Below the pieces are notes generated by a model, which was not told the DNA's origin, made no database searches, and saw only the letters and a program-made list of their open reading frames with translations. Of a stretch of 64,000 bases of DNA, positions 42,447 to 51,188 are shown piece after piece. The DNA is from UBA4285 sp050944355 (lineage in GTDB: Bacteria; Bacillota; Clostridia; Lachnospirales; Lachnospiraceae). The position numbers were made by a program, and so were the translations under genes. The DNA lies in NCBI GenBank assembly GCA_050944355.1, contig JBMNQX010000006.1, positions 1 to 64,000 on the forward strand, written 5' to 3'. Each line of letters starts with the position of its first letter. The stretch's first letter is position 1.

Positions 42447-43676
42447 ATGATGGAACTGAAGATTGACGGAGATGAGATTCTGAGCAGAATTCACGAACTG
42501 GGGCAGGCTGGTATCGGTGAGGACGGAAGAAGAATCCGCCTCGCTGCTTCGAATACAGACAAAGCAGGACGCGACATGGTTGTCGGATGGATGAAAAAGG
42601 CCGGACTGAAGGTCGTTATCGACCATATCGGAAATATCTTTGGAATCTGGGAAACAGAAGAAAACAGGAATGAAAAGCCGGTCATGACCGGATCTCATAT
42701 TGATACGGTTATCGACGCCGGCCAGTATGATGGCTGTCTCGGTGTCATCTCCGGTATTGAAGTTATCAGGACACTGAAGGATGCAGGCATGAAGACGAAA
42801 CGCCCGATGATCGTCGGTGTATTTACAAATGAGGAGGGTGTCCGTTATTCTCCGGACATGATGGGATCTCTCGTTTATGCGGGCGGACTGTCCACAAAAG
42901 CGGCACTTGCTTCCAGAGGCATCGACGGAACTGTGCTTGGAGACGAGCTGAAGAGGATCGGTTATGCAGGAACCGCAGAGCCCGGATTTATAATCCCGGA
43001 GGATTTCGTTGAGCTTCATATCGAGCAGGGCCCGATTATGTACGCTGAAGACGTACAGATCGGAGCTGTTGAAAAACTTCAGGGCATCCACTGGCAGAAA
43101 GTAACCATCAAAGGAGATGCCAACCACGCGGGAACAACACCGATCAAAATGAGACATGATGCCGGGCTTGCAGCTGCAAAGATCAATGTATATGCACGCG
43201 AACTCGTTGAAAAATCAGGCGGTGTTGCGACTGTAGGAACGATTGAGTTCAAGCCGAATGCAGTTAATGTCATTCCGAACAAGGCTGTTTTCACAATCGA
43301 TCTCCGCAGCCCGGACAAAGAAAAACTCGACAGTGATGAGCAGAAGCTCAGTGACTACATGAATTCCCTTGAGCAGACTGATGGCGTAAAGGTTACGCAA
43401 GAGCGCATGACCTGCTTTGATCCGGTTGATTTTGATGAGGGAATCTGCCGGATGATCGAAGCGGTCTGCAAGGATCACGGATTCTCCTGCCGACGCATGG
43501 TATCCGGCGCAGGCCAGGATGCGCAGATGATCGCAAGAATCTGCCCGACAGCCATGATTTTTGTGCCGAGTGTGAATGGCATCAGCCATAATCCGAAGGA
43601 GTTTACACCGGATGATGCTGTAAAGAACGGCGCGGCCGTACTTCTTGAAGTTCTTTTCAAACTGGCGCAGCAGTAA
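42447..43676 (+). CDS. M20-family Zn-dependent amidohydrolase (AllC/HyuC/N-carbamoyl-amino-acid hydrolase type)
   Basis: 409 residues. Metal-binding residues of the di-zinc site in GSHIDTVIDAGQYDG, FTNEEGVRYSPDMMGS and LHIEQGPIMYAE; dimerisation-domain motif GDANHAGTTPIKMRHDAG; catalytic SGAGQDAQMIA and PSVNGISHNPKE near the end. The EQGP motif puts it with N-carbamoyl-L-amino acid hydrolases and allantoate amidohydrolases. AGGAGG lies 6 nt before ATG 42447. With the lyase that follows it probably degrades an N-carbamoyl or ureido amino compound; the exact substrate is not readable. Confidence 0.9.
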   Translation: MMELKIDGDEILSRIHELGQAGIGEDGRRIRLAASNTDKAGRDMVVGWMKKAGLKVVIDHIGNIFGIWETEENRNEKPVMTGSHIDTVIDAGQYDGCLGVISGIEVIRTLKDAGMKTKRPMIVGVFTNEEGVRYSPDMMGSLVYAGGLSTKAALASRGIDGTVLGDELKRIGYAGTAEPGFIIPEDFVELHIEQGPIMYAEDVQIGAVEKLQGIHWQKVTIKGDANHAGTTPIKMRHDAGLAAAKINVYARELVEKSGGVATVGTIEFKPNAVNVIPNKAVFTIDLRSPDKEKLDSDEQKLSDYMNSLEQTDGVKVTQERMTCFDPVDFDEGICRMIEAVCKDHGFSCRRMVSGAGQDAQMIARICPTAMIFVPSVNGISHNPKEFTPDDAVKNGAAVLLEVLFKLAQQ

Positions 43677-43771
43677 TCTTCATCCGCTGTTCAGCAGGAA
43701 TAGGCGGCGCTGTCCGGGCAGAGAAACATCTAAGCTGTCCGAAAGCACTGCAGCATGAGGAGAGCGGAAAA

Positions 43772-44980
43772 ATGAGTGACGGAATCAGAGTTGTTCATTA
43801 TGAACAACATTATCAGGATCAGCTTCCGGAAGCCGTCTCTGACTTTAACGTAGCAAATGCCGAAAAAGTCAATGCCTTTCACAGAAGCTTCCCGGAATAT
43901 CAGCCAACACCTATGGCAAATCTGTCAGAACTGGCAGAAAAACTAGGTGTCGCCGGAATCTATGTGAAAGACGAGAGCTTCCGTTTTGGCCTGAAAGCCT
44001 TCAAGGTACTGGGAGGCAGCTACTGCCTTGGCAGATACATTGCAAAGCAGCTCAATACGGATATCTCTGAACTTCCGTATAACGTAATGACGAGTGATGA
44101 AGTCCGCCAGAAGATCGGTGACATTACCTTCGTCACCGCCACGGACGGCAATCACGGCCGGGGAATCGCATGGACAGCGAACCGGCTGAAGCAGAAAAGC
44201 GTCGTATATATGCCGAAGGGAAGCTCCCAGGAAAGACTGTCCAATATCCGGGCTCTTGGAAGTGATGCAAAGATCACAGACCTGTCCTATGACGATGCCG
44301 TGCGATATGCCAGTGAAATGGCAGAGAAAAACGACTGGGTTCTTGTACAGGATACATCCTGGGACGGCTATGAAAAAATCCCGCGCTGGATCATGCAGGG
44401 ATATACCTCAATGGGAATTGAGATCCTGAACCAGCTGCAGGGCATCGTGCCGACACACATTTTCCTTCAGGCCGGCGTCGGTGCCATGTCCGGAGCGATG
44501 ACAGGATTTTTCCGGGATGCCTTCAGAGACAATAAACAGCCGGTCATCACCATTGTTGAACCGGACAAGGCCGACTGCATCTACAGAACGGCAGAGGCAC
44601 GGGATGGAAAGCTCCACTGTGTGACGGAAGAGATGAATACCATCATGGCAGGACTCGCCTGCGGTAAACCATGCACGATCGGATGGAATGTCCTGAAGGA
44701 CTGCGCGGACAACTTTGTTTCCATGACGGATTCTGTGGCTGCACAGGGTATGCGTATTCTCGGAAACAGCCTTCCCGGTGATCCGAAGGTAATCTCCGGT
44801 GAGAGCGGAGCTGCGGGGTTCGGCTTCGTGAGTGAGGTTTTGCGCAGGCCGGAGCTGTCTCCCCTTAAAAATGAACTGGGGCTCAATGAAGAGTCCATCA
44901 TCCTGTGTATTTCCACGGAGGGAGATACCGACAGAGAGAATTACCGGCGCATCGTATGGGATGGTGCTTACACAGTTTAA
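43772..44980 (+). CDS. Diaminopropionate ammonia-lyase (YgeX/DpaL family)
   Basis: PLP enzyme that splits 2,3-diaminopropionate to pyruvate and two ammonia. 402 residues: VKDESFRFGLKAFKVLGGSY (PLP Lys in AFKVLGG), FVTATDGNHGRGIAW (active-site Asp), VQDTSWDGYEKIPRW, AGVGAMSGAM for phosphate binding, SGESGAAGF. Length and motifs fit the family well. GAGGAG lies about 9 nt before ATG 43772. In E. coli ygeX sits beside the M20 hydrolase ygeY in a purine/amino-acid catabolic cluster; here the partner is an AllC/HyuC-type M20. Confidence 0.93.
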   Translation: MSDGIRVVHYEQHYQDQLPEAVSDFNVANAEKVNAFHRSFPEYQPTPMANLSELAEKLGVAGIYVKDESFRFGLKAFKVLGGSYCLGRYIAKQLNTDISELPYNVMTSDEVRQKIGDITFVTATDGNHGRGIAWTANRLKQKSVVYMPKGSSQERLSNIRALGSDAKITDLSYDDAVRYASEMAEKNDWVLVQDTSWDGYEKIPRWIMQGYTSMGIEILNQLQGIVPTHIFLQAGVGAMSGAMTGFFRDAFRDNKQPVITIVEPDKADCIYRTAEARDGKLHCVTEEMNTIMAGLACGKPCTIGWNVLKDCADNFVSMTDSVAAQGMRILGNSLPGDPKVISGESGAAGFGFVSEVLRRPELSPLKNELGLNEESIILCISTEGDTDRENYRRIVWDGAYTV

Positions 44981-45030
44981 GCTGAAAAAAGGGGTTGCAA
45001 GGACATATCTGATTTCGATGATTATACTTA

Positions 45031-45060
45031 AAAAAGGACTGCCATGCGGCAGTCCTTTTA
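45031..45060. terminator. Bidirectional terminator between the lyase and exonuclease genes
   Basis: AAAAGGACTGCC/GGCAGTCCTTTT (45032-45043, 45048-45059), 4-nt loop. T tracts follow on both strands. The minus-strand exonuclease stop codon is inside the stem. Confidence 0.87.
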
Positions 45061-46062
45061 TTTTTCTGTATCAGACGGCTTATCTGTGCCGTTTTTGTTT
45101 TTCTGCTTTGCCTCTTCCGCTCTTCTGCGCAGTCTCTCGGCATCTTTGTCCTTGCGGAGTCTGATCTTCTGCGCGCCTATTTCATCCGTCTGCTTCATGA
45201 TCCGGATGCCGTAATACAGACCGTTCGGAGCCTGGCGCACCCGGAATCTCCCCTTGATCAGGCCGTGCTCCGGGCAGGAAAACAGTCCGTACGCATGGCC
45301 CTGGTTGTCCACAAACCAGCGGATTTTCTTCGACAGAGGCCTGCCGCAGATATAACAGCGCGTCTGCTGAAGGTCTTTGTTCTTCATGGCGGACTCCCGC
45401 TCGGCAAAGCCGCGGGTCACATATTTCTCATAGGTGCCGAAATTCAGGCGGTATTCATCGCGGCGGGTGTCCGGAATCCGGTACAGATCCACGCTCTTGT
45501 AGTGCCCGAACCGCGCAAGGTCAATCGTCTGAAAGACGTCCGCCGTGTAGCGGGCGTCGGCGATGGCCCGGTGAAAACGGCCCTCCTCTTTCTGCAGACC
45601 GAGTTCCTCTACGGCCGCCTCCAGATTCAGGCGCTTCTTGCCGTCCTGATACTGCAGACTGTAGAGCTTCTGCGCGTCCAGATACAGAAACGGCTTCGGA
45701 AAACGGTTGGGAATCCGGTAGAACGCCATGTTCCGCTGAAGCTCCGAGAGATCTCCCGGACCCCACGTGACAAATGCGGGATCCTCCCCGGCAAATTTCA
45801 GAAATGCCCGGCAGACTTCCGGAAACGGCTTTCCGCGCCGCCTCAGATCGCGCATCGAATACGGAACCATCCGGCGCACCTGATACTGCATCGCATGGTA
45901 GATCTTCGGATTCACCAAAGCGGAAAATTCTCCGTCCGGCTTCAGGTCTTCCGTCAGGCGCACGGCACCGATTTCAATAATTTCAAAAGGGAGGGCGGGA
46001 TTTTTCTTTTCCCGTCCCTCCGGACACTGGTTCCATTCCAGGTCAAAAACAATATACTTCAT
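45058..46062 (-). CDS. DEDD-type 3'-5' exonuclease (KapD/RNase T-like)
   Basis: 334 residues. Exonuclease motifs: FDLEWNQC (Exo I), DLSELQRNMAFY (Exo II) and FHRAIADARYTADVF (Exo III with His, so DEDDh). After about 190 residues comes a region with four Cys (TRCYICGRPLS, FSCPEHGL) that looks like a zinc ribbon, then a basic tail. Acts on DNA or RNA ends; target not known. 20 bp after mscL on the same strand. Confidence 0.88.
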   Translation of the reverse strand: MKYIVFDLEWNQCPEGREKKNPALPFEIIEIGAVRLTEDLKPDGEFSALVNPKIYHAMQYQVRRMVPYSMRDLRRRGKPFPEVCRAFLKFAGEDPAFVTWGPGDLSELQRNMAFYRIPNRFPKPFLYLDAQKLYSLQYQDGKKRLNLEAAVEELGLQKEEGRFHRAIADARYTADVFQTIDLARFGHYKSVDLYRIPDTRRDEYRLNFGTYEKYVTRGFAERESAMKNKDLQQTRCYICGRPLSKKIRWFVDNQGHAYGLFSCPEHGLIKGRFRVRQAPNGLYYGIRIMKQTDEIGAQKIRLRKDKDAERLRRRAEEAKQKNKNGTDKPSDTEK

Positions 46063-46082
46063 GTGTTCCTTGACTTAAGCGA

Positions 46083-46496
46083 TCACTTCTTTTCCTGCTT
46101 TGCAAGAAGGTCGCGGATTTCCGTGAGCAGTTCCTCCTGCGTCGGAGCCGCCGGCTCTTCCGGCTTTTCCTCCTCATTTTTCTTCTTCATGGCATCAATC
46201 TTTGCCTCGGCCTTGTTGAACGCTTTGACAATGATGAAGAGTACCAGCGCCATGAGAATAAAATTGATGATGGCGCTGATGAAGTTGCCGATATTCAGAT
46301 AGGAATCGCCCATCAGATGAATCTTGATTGCGGAAAGATCCGTGCCGCCGAACAGACCGAGAATCGGGTTCAAAATATCATTTGTCAGGGAGTCGATGAT
46401 CGACTTGAACGCGGCGCCGATGATGACGCCGACTGCCATATCCATGACATTGCCTTTGGCGATAAATGCCCGGAACTCTTCAAAAAACTTTTTCAT
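46083..46496 (-). CDS. mscL: Large-conductance mechanosensitive channel MscL
   Basis: 137 residues, two membrane helices: GNVMDMAVGVIIGAAFKSII, LTNDILNPILGLFGG, and ISAIINFILMALVLFIIVKA, then a charged cytoplasmic helix. Opens under osmotic downshock. ATG 46496 preferred over 46529: GGAAGG precedes it and the protein begins MKKFFEEFRAFIAKGNV. Confidence 0.96.
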   Translation of the reverse strand: MKKFFEEFRAFIAKGNVMDMAVGVIIGAAFKSIIDSLTNDILNPILGLFGGTDLSAIKIHLMGDSYLNIGNFISAIINFILMALVLFIIVKAFNKAEAKIDAMKKKNEEEKPEEPAAPTQEELLTEIRDLLAKQEKK

Positions 46497-46559
46497 ATGT
46501 TTTTTCCTTCCCTTCCCGGCCTTCCGCACTTCGGAAGCCGCAGATGATTTTCCTCACTA

Positions 46560-48038
46560 TTATTTCACAGCATCGCATGCTTTCTCAAGTTCTCTGACGG
46601 CAATTTTCAGAGCTTTTATTCTGGCATACTTCTTGTCGTTGCTCTCGAGGATATACCAGGGCGCGAAATCCGTGTTCGTCTTCTGGAGCATTTCATTGAC
46701 GGCCTCTTCATACTGATCCCACTTTTCGCGGTTGCGCCAGTCTTCGTCCGTGATCTTCCACTGCTTTTCCGGCGTGTTCTGCCGCTCTGTGAAACGGGCC
46801 AGCTGTGTGTCCTTGTCGATCTGCACCCAGAACTTGATGATCACGGCTCCCCACTCGTGCAGCTCATACTCAAACTCATTGATTTCATTGTATGCCCGCT
46901 GCCAGTCGTTCTCAGAGCAGAATCCCTCAAGACGCTCCACCATGACGCGCCCGTACCATGTGCGGTCAAATATCGTGATGTGTCCGGTCTTCGGGAGGCG
47001 TGTGAAGAACCGCCAGAGGAAATGTCTCGCCTTCTCATGCGGCTCCGGTGCGGCGATCGGCTCAACGACGCAGCCTCTCGGATCAAGCGCCCCGGCAAGC
47101 CGTTTGATATTGCCGCCTTTGCCGGCCGCATCCCAGCCCTCGTAGCCGATAATAACCGGAATCTTCTTGCGGTACAGCTCATAGTGCAGTTCGTTCAGAC
47201 GCGCCTGCAGCTTGTCGAGCTCTTTTTTGTACTCTCCCTCCGGAACCTTCTTGTCAAGCGGGATATCCGCGAGCTTCGGAATCGGGAGAAGACGGAACGG
47301 ATTCTGGCGGATCGGGGCCGCGACGTCTGAATTGCGCAGAGCTGTCTCAATTCCCTGATTCAGGTAGCTGAGCACCTGAAGCTCAGCCCATTTCCGGTCT
47401 TTGGAGTCTATGATGTACCACGGTGCCGTCGGAGAGTTCGTATCCTCAAGATACTGGTCGTACACCGCCAGGCACTCGTCGTAATGCTTGTTTTCCCAGA
47501 GATCGTCCTTGTTGACGCGCCACGCCGTGTTCTTGTCTTTCATCAGCGCTTCAAGCCGCTTTTTCTGCTCTTTCTTTCCGATCTGGAAGAAAAACTTCAG
47601 AATCAGATAGCCGCTGTCGCAGAGCTGTCTCTCGCAGGTGTTGATGCTGCGGATCCGCTGCCGGTACGTCTTTTCGTCATACTCGCCCGAGAGGACGCCC
47701 TGTGTCACCTCTTCCATGTAGCAGGTGTCAAAGAACCGGAACTTTCCGGCCTCCGGGATCTCAATAAAATACCGGTACAGAAAAGGTTTTCTCTTGTCGT
47801 CTTCCGACGGTTTGTCCATGTTCACAACCCGGAAAAATCTCGGGTCGATGTAACGGATCACCTTGCTGAGAACGCTTCCTTTTCCGGCAGCGCCCCATCC
47901 TTCGAATATGACGATGACCGGAAGCTTTGCCTCCTTGATCTTCAGCTGATACGTCTCCAGTTTTTCTCTGGCCGCGTCAATATTCTTCCGCAGGGTTTCC
48001 TTGTCCGGAATATCCTGTCTGGCTGTTTCTTTTATCAT
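46560..48038 (-). CDS. Two-domain PPK2-type polyphosphate:AMP phosphotransferase
   Basis: 492 residues with two tandem PPK2 kinase domains, each with a P-loop: FEGWGAAGKGSV (about 48-59) and YEGWDAAGKGGN (about 295-306). The second also has DRTWYGRVMVERLEG, the conserved lid segment. Class II (duplicated) PPK2 enzymes phosphorylate AMP to ADP from polyphosphate; the second domain normally carries activity. GGAGGAGG lies 8 nt before ATG 48038. Confidence 0.93.
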   Translation of the reverse strand: MIKETARQDIPDKETLRKNIDAAREKLETYQLKIKEAKLPVIVIFEGWGAAGKGSVLSKVIRYIDPRFFRVVNMDKPSEDDKRKPFLYRYFIEIPEAGKFRFFDTCYMEEVTQGVLSGEYDEKTYRQRIRSINTCERQLCDSGYLILKFFFQIGKKEQKKRLEALMKDKNTAWRVNKDDLWENKHYDECLAVYDQYLEDTNSPTAPWYIIDSKDRKWAELQVLSYLNQGIETALRNSDVAAPIRQNPFRLLPIPKLADIPLDKKVPEGEYKKELDKLQARLNELHYELYRKKIPVIIGYEGWDAAGKGGNIKRLAGALDPRGCVVEPIAAPEPHEKARHFLWRFFTRLPKTGHITIFDRTWYGRVMVERLEGFCSENDWQRAYNEINEFEYELHEWGAVIIKFWVQIDKDTQLARFTERQNTPEKQWKITDEDWRNREKWDQYEEAVNEMLQKTNTDFAPWYILESNDKKYARIKALKIAVRELEKACDAVK

Positions 48039-48161
48039 GCGCAGTTCCTCCTCCGCAGGCTCACGCCCGCATGATTTTCACGTATTTTATGTTTTTTATT
48101 TTAATGCAGTGTCTTCTCCTTTTCAATAAATGGCACCGCGGATCTCATCCGTCTGCGCATA

Positions 48162-48196
48162 AGAAAAGGGCTGCCGCACTTTACGTGCAGCAGCCC
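48162..48196 (-). terminator. Terminator of the LCP gene
   Basis: 12-bp stem with one mismatch (48168-48179 and 48185-48196), loop TTTAC region, followed on the minus strand by TTTTCTTAT. Confidence 0.85.
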
Positions 48197-48210
48197 CGAT
48201 GAATCATTTG

Positions 48211-49218
48211 TCAGGAATTCAGATCTTCCTGGATTTTCGGAAGTGTGTAATCCCAGTCCGGAATCAGGATCTCATCCTGACTGGTGTAATAGCCGTCATA
48301 CGGAATGCGCTCCTGAACGATTTCGTAGTTCTTGTAGCTGGCGATGCCGGGCAGCTGTGAGAGAATGTCCGACTGATCCAGGTTGTGCGTCACATATGGC
48401 AGGATTTCATCCGCGTACGCCGAGAGCTCCGTGAGACTTGCGTTGGTGAGTGTGTTCAGCAGCTGAGTCAGGACATTTCTCTGCCTCTCCGTTCTCTCAA
48501 AATCCGCGTTGCCGGCATACCGGATGCGGCAGTAGGCCACGGCCTGCATGCCGTTCAGATGCTGCTCGCCGGACGAAGTCACATAGTACTCGCTCGCGTC
48601 CAGTCCTTCCAGCGAGCACAGTTCATCCAGATACATGTTGAGATACTCTATCTCGTCGTCCTGAACGTCGATATCGACGCCGCCCAGCGTGTCGATGATG
48701 CTCGCCATGCCATAGAAATTCACGGCCGCATAGTTGTCGATGGCCACTCCGTAATTCTTCTCGATTGTCGATATCAGAAGACCCGGGCCGCCGAGGTTGT
48801 TGGCCGCGTTCAGCTTCCGCACCCCGTATCCGTCGATGTCGGCGTACAGATCGCGCATGAAGGACATCAGGTGGATTTTCTTGGTGTTGTGGTTGATCGA
48901 CAGCAGAATCATGACGTCCGAATTGCCCTGGATGGAATCCTCGCGGCTGTCGACGCCGATCAGAAGAATATTGTACACGCCGCTGGTCTGCGTCACGTAA
49001 TCTTCATACGTTTCGTCACTCTCTGAACTGTTGACATCCAGGAAATTCATTTTCGAGTAATAGTGTTCAAACAGCATGTAGAACACGCCGAAAAGAATCA
49101 CAAGCACCAGGATGATCGCCAGAATAATCGTCAGGATCAGCTTGCGGCGCCTTTTCTTTTTCCGCTTTTTCTGAATCTGTCGGATCCGCCTGGCTCTCTC
49201 TTGATCTGTCATTGTCAT
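48211..49218 (-). CDS. LytR-CpsA-Psr (LCP) family wall-polymer ligase
   Basis: 335 residues: a strongly basic cytoplasmic start (KKRKKKRRRK), one membrane helix (about 27-50), then an extracytoplasmic LCP domain with NILLIGVDSRE, SDVMILLSIN, SFMRDLYADIDGYG, KLNAANNLGGP, NYGVAIDNYAAVNF and DTLGGVDIDV; Arg and Asp residues for pyrophosphate binding are in place. Attaches teichoic acid or other glycopolymers to peptidoglycan. GGAAGG precedes ATG 49218 by 8 nt. Confidence 0.95.
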   Translation of the reverse strand: MTMTDQERARRIRQIQKKRKKKRRRKLILTIILAIILVLVILFGVFYMLFEHYYSKMNFLDVNSSESDETYEDYVTQTSGVYNILLIGVDSREDSIQGNSDVMILLSINHNTKKIHLMSFMRDLYADIDGYGVRKLNAANNLGGPGLLISTIEKNYGVAIDNYAAVNFYGMASIIDTLGGVDIDVQDDEIEYLNMYLDELCSLEGLDASEYYVTSSGEQHLNGMQAVAYCRIRYAGNADFERTERQRNVLTQLLNTLTNASLTELSAYADEILPYVTHNLDQSDILSQLPGIASYKNYEIVQERIPYDGYYTSQDEILIPDWDYTLPKIQEDLNS

Positions 49219-49241
49219 TTGCGTTTCCTTCCCCGCTGCCC

Positions 49242-51173
49242 TTAGTCTTCTTCACCGGCCTTAAGCCCCGTATAAAGCTGATAGTACCGGCCCTTTCTTT
49301 CAAGCAGCTGTTCGTGATTGCCCCGTTCGATGATCTGTCCCTGTTCCATGACCAGAATCAGGTCCGAGTTCCGGATCGTCGACAGACGGTGAGCGATGAC
49401 AAATGTTGTGCGCCCTTCCATCAGACGGTCCATGCCGTCCTGAACCAGTTTTTCGGTGCGGGTATCGATGGAGCTCGTCGCCTCATCCAGAATCAGCACA
49501 GGAGGATCCTGAATGGCGGCTCTGGCGATGGCCAGCAGCTGCCGCTGCCCCTGTGACAGGTTTCCGCCGTCGCCTGTAAGCATTGTATCATATCCTTCCG
49601 GCAGCCGGCGAATAAAACCGTCCGCGTTGGCCAGGCGGGCCGCCGCCTCGATCTCTTCCTCCGTCGCGTCGAGCTTTCCGTAGCGGATGTTGTCGCGCAC
49701 CGTTCCCGTGAAGAGATGGGTGTCCTGCAGCACGATTCCCAGCGACCGGCGCAGATCGTCTTTCTTTATTTTTCCGATGTTTATGCCGTCATAGCGGATC
49801 TTGCCTTCCTGAATCTCATAGAACCGGTTGATCAGGTTGGTGATCGTCGTCTTGCCGGCTCCGGTCGAGCCGACCAGTGCGACTTTCTCGCCCGGCTCCG
49901 CGTGCAGACTGATGTCATGCAGGACAATCTTGTCCGGATTGTAGCCGAATGTCACATGCTCGAACACGACGTCGCCGTCGAGTTTCCGATACTCCGTCGT
50001 GCCCTGCTCTCTGTGATAATGTTTCCAGGCCCATGTGCCGGTGTGCTCCTTCGTCTCGGTGAGCTTCCCGTTCTGCTCCTTCGCGTTGACCAGCGTGACG
50101 TAGCCGTCGTCTTCTTCCGGCTTTTCGTCGAGCAGTTTGAAGATACGGTCGGCGCCCGCGAGCGCCATGACTACCGCGTTCAGCTGGCTCGACAGCTGGT
50201 TGATCGGCATCCCGAAGCTCTTGTTGAACGTCAGGAAGCTGGCGAGCGCACCGACGGTGAAGCCGGCAAATTCATTGAGCGCCATCGCGCCGCCTACGAT
50301 CGCGCAGATCACGTAGCTGGCGTTGCCCAGCTGTGCGTTGATCGGTCCCACGACGTTGGAGAACGCATTTGCCTTGAACGCGGACCGGCACAGTTCCTCG
50401 TTGAGCGCATCGAAGCGCTCGGTCGTCTGCTCTTCGTGGTTGAATACCTTGACGACTTTTTCGCCTTCCATCGTCTCTTCGATGAAACCGTTGAGTGCGC
50501 CCAGATCGGCCTGCTGCGCGACGAAATTGCGGCCGGATACCTTCGTGGCCTTTCCCGTCAGAAAAATCATCAGCGCCACCATGGCGAGCGACACGATCGT
50601 CAGCGGAACGCTCAGAATGAGCATCGATATCAGGACTGAGACAATCGTGATCGAGCTGTTCAATATCTGCGGCAGAGACTGGGAAATCATCTGTCTGAGC
50701 GCATCGATATCGTTGGTGTACACCGACATTATGTCGCCGTGCGCGTGCGTGTCAAAGTAGCGGATCGGCAGAGTCTCCATGTGATTGAACACTTCGATTC
50801 GCAGATCTCGCAGGAATCCCTGCGTCGTATAGGCCATCAGTATGGATTGAGCCAGCGCCGCCGCGATGCCCAGTCCGTAAAACAACGCCACCCGCAGGAT
50901 CGCATGCTTCAGCGGCCCGAAATCCGGGTTCGTGACGCCCATCAGCGGCGTAATGTAATCATCAATCAGGCTCCGGGTAAAGAGTGTTCCCTGGACGCTG
51001 GCAAAGACTGACGTCACAATGCAGACGCACACCAGCACCATCTGAATGCCGTACCGGCTGAACAGCATTTTCATCAGCCGCCCGAATATCTGCCAGGGAT
51101 TCTGAAGCTTGGGTCTTGGCCCCCGCGGACCTCTCGGCGGACCTCCTGAAATTTTTGCTCCCCGTTCTGCCAT
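49242..51173 (-). CDS. ABC exporter subunit, canonical nucleotide site
   Basis: 643 residues: six membrane segments (about 30-330) and a C-terminal ATPase with Walker A GSTGAGKTT, LSQGQRQLLAIARA signature, and Walker B LILDEATSSID carrying the catalytic Glu. N-terminus rich in Gly, Pro and Arg (GGPPRGPRGPRPK). It begins 15 bp after the partner gene; the two should form a heterodimeric exporter of the BmrCD/TM287-288 kind, substrate unknown (drugs, peptides or lipids). Confidence 0.93.
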   Translation of the reverse strand: MAERGAKISGGPPRGPRGPRPKLQNPWQIFGRLMKMLFSRYGIQMVLVCVCIVTSVFASVQGTLFTRSLIDDYITPLMGVTNPDFGPLKHAILRVALFYGLGIAAALAQSILMAYTTQGFLRDLRIEVFNHMETLPIRYFDTHAHGDIMSVYTNDIDALRQMISQSLPQILNSSITIVSVLISMLILSVPLTIVSLAMVALMIFLTGKATKVSGRNFVAQQADLGALNGFIEETMEGEKVVKVFNHEEQTTERFDALNEELCRSAFKANAFSNVVGPINAQLGNASYVICAIVGGAMALNEFAGFTVGALASFLTFNKSFGMPINQLSSQLNAVVMALAGADRIFKLLDEKPEEDDGYVTLVNAKEQNGKLTETKEHTGTWAWKHYHREQGTTEYRKLDGDVVFEHVTFGYNPDKIVLHDISLHAEPGEKVALVGSTGAGKTTITNLINRFYEIQEGKIRYDGINIGKIKKDDLRRSLGIVLQDTHLFTGTVRDNIRYGKLDATEEEIEAAARLANADGFIRRLPEGYDTMLTGDGGNLSQGQRQLLAIARAAIQDPPVLILDEATSSIDTRTEKLVQDGMDRLMEGRTTFVIAHRLSTIRNSDLILVMEQGQIIERGNHEQLLERKGRYYQLYTGLKAGEED

Positions 51174-51188
51174 TCCAAATCCTTTCCC

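Noticed and set aside
41322..44980. Integrated mobile element at the AT-rich block
   Set aside because: No integrase, transposase, terminal inverted repeats or target-site duplication seen; only composition suggests transfer.
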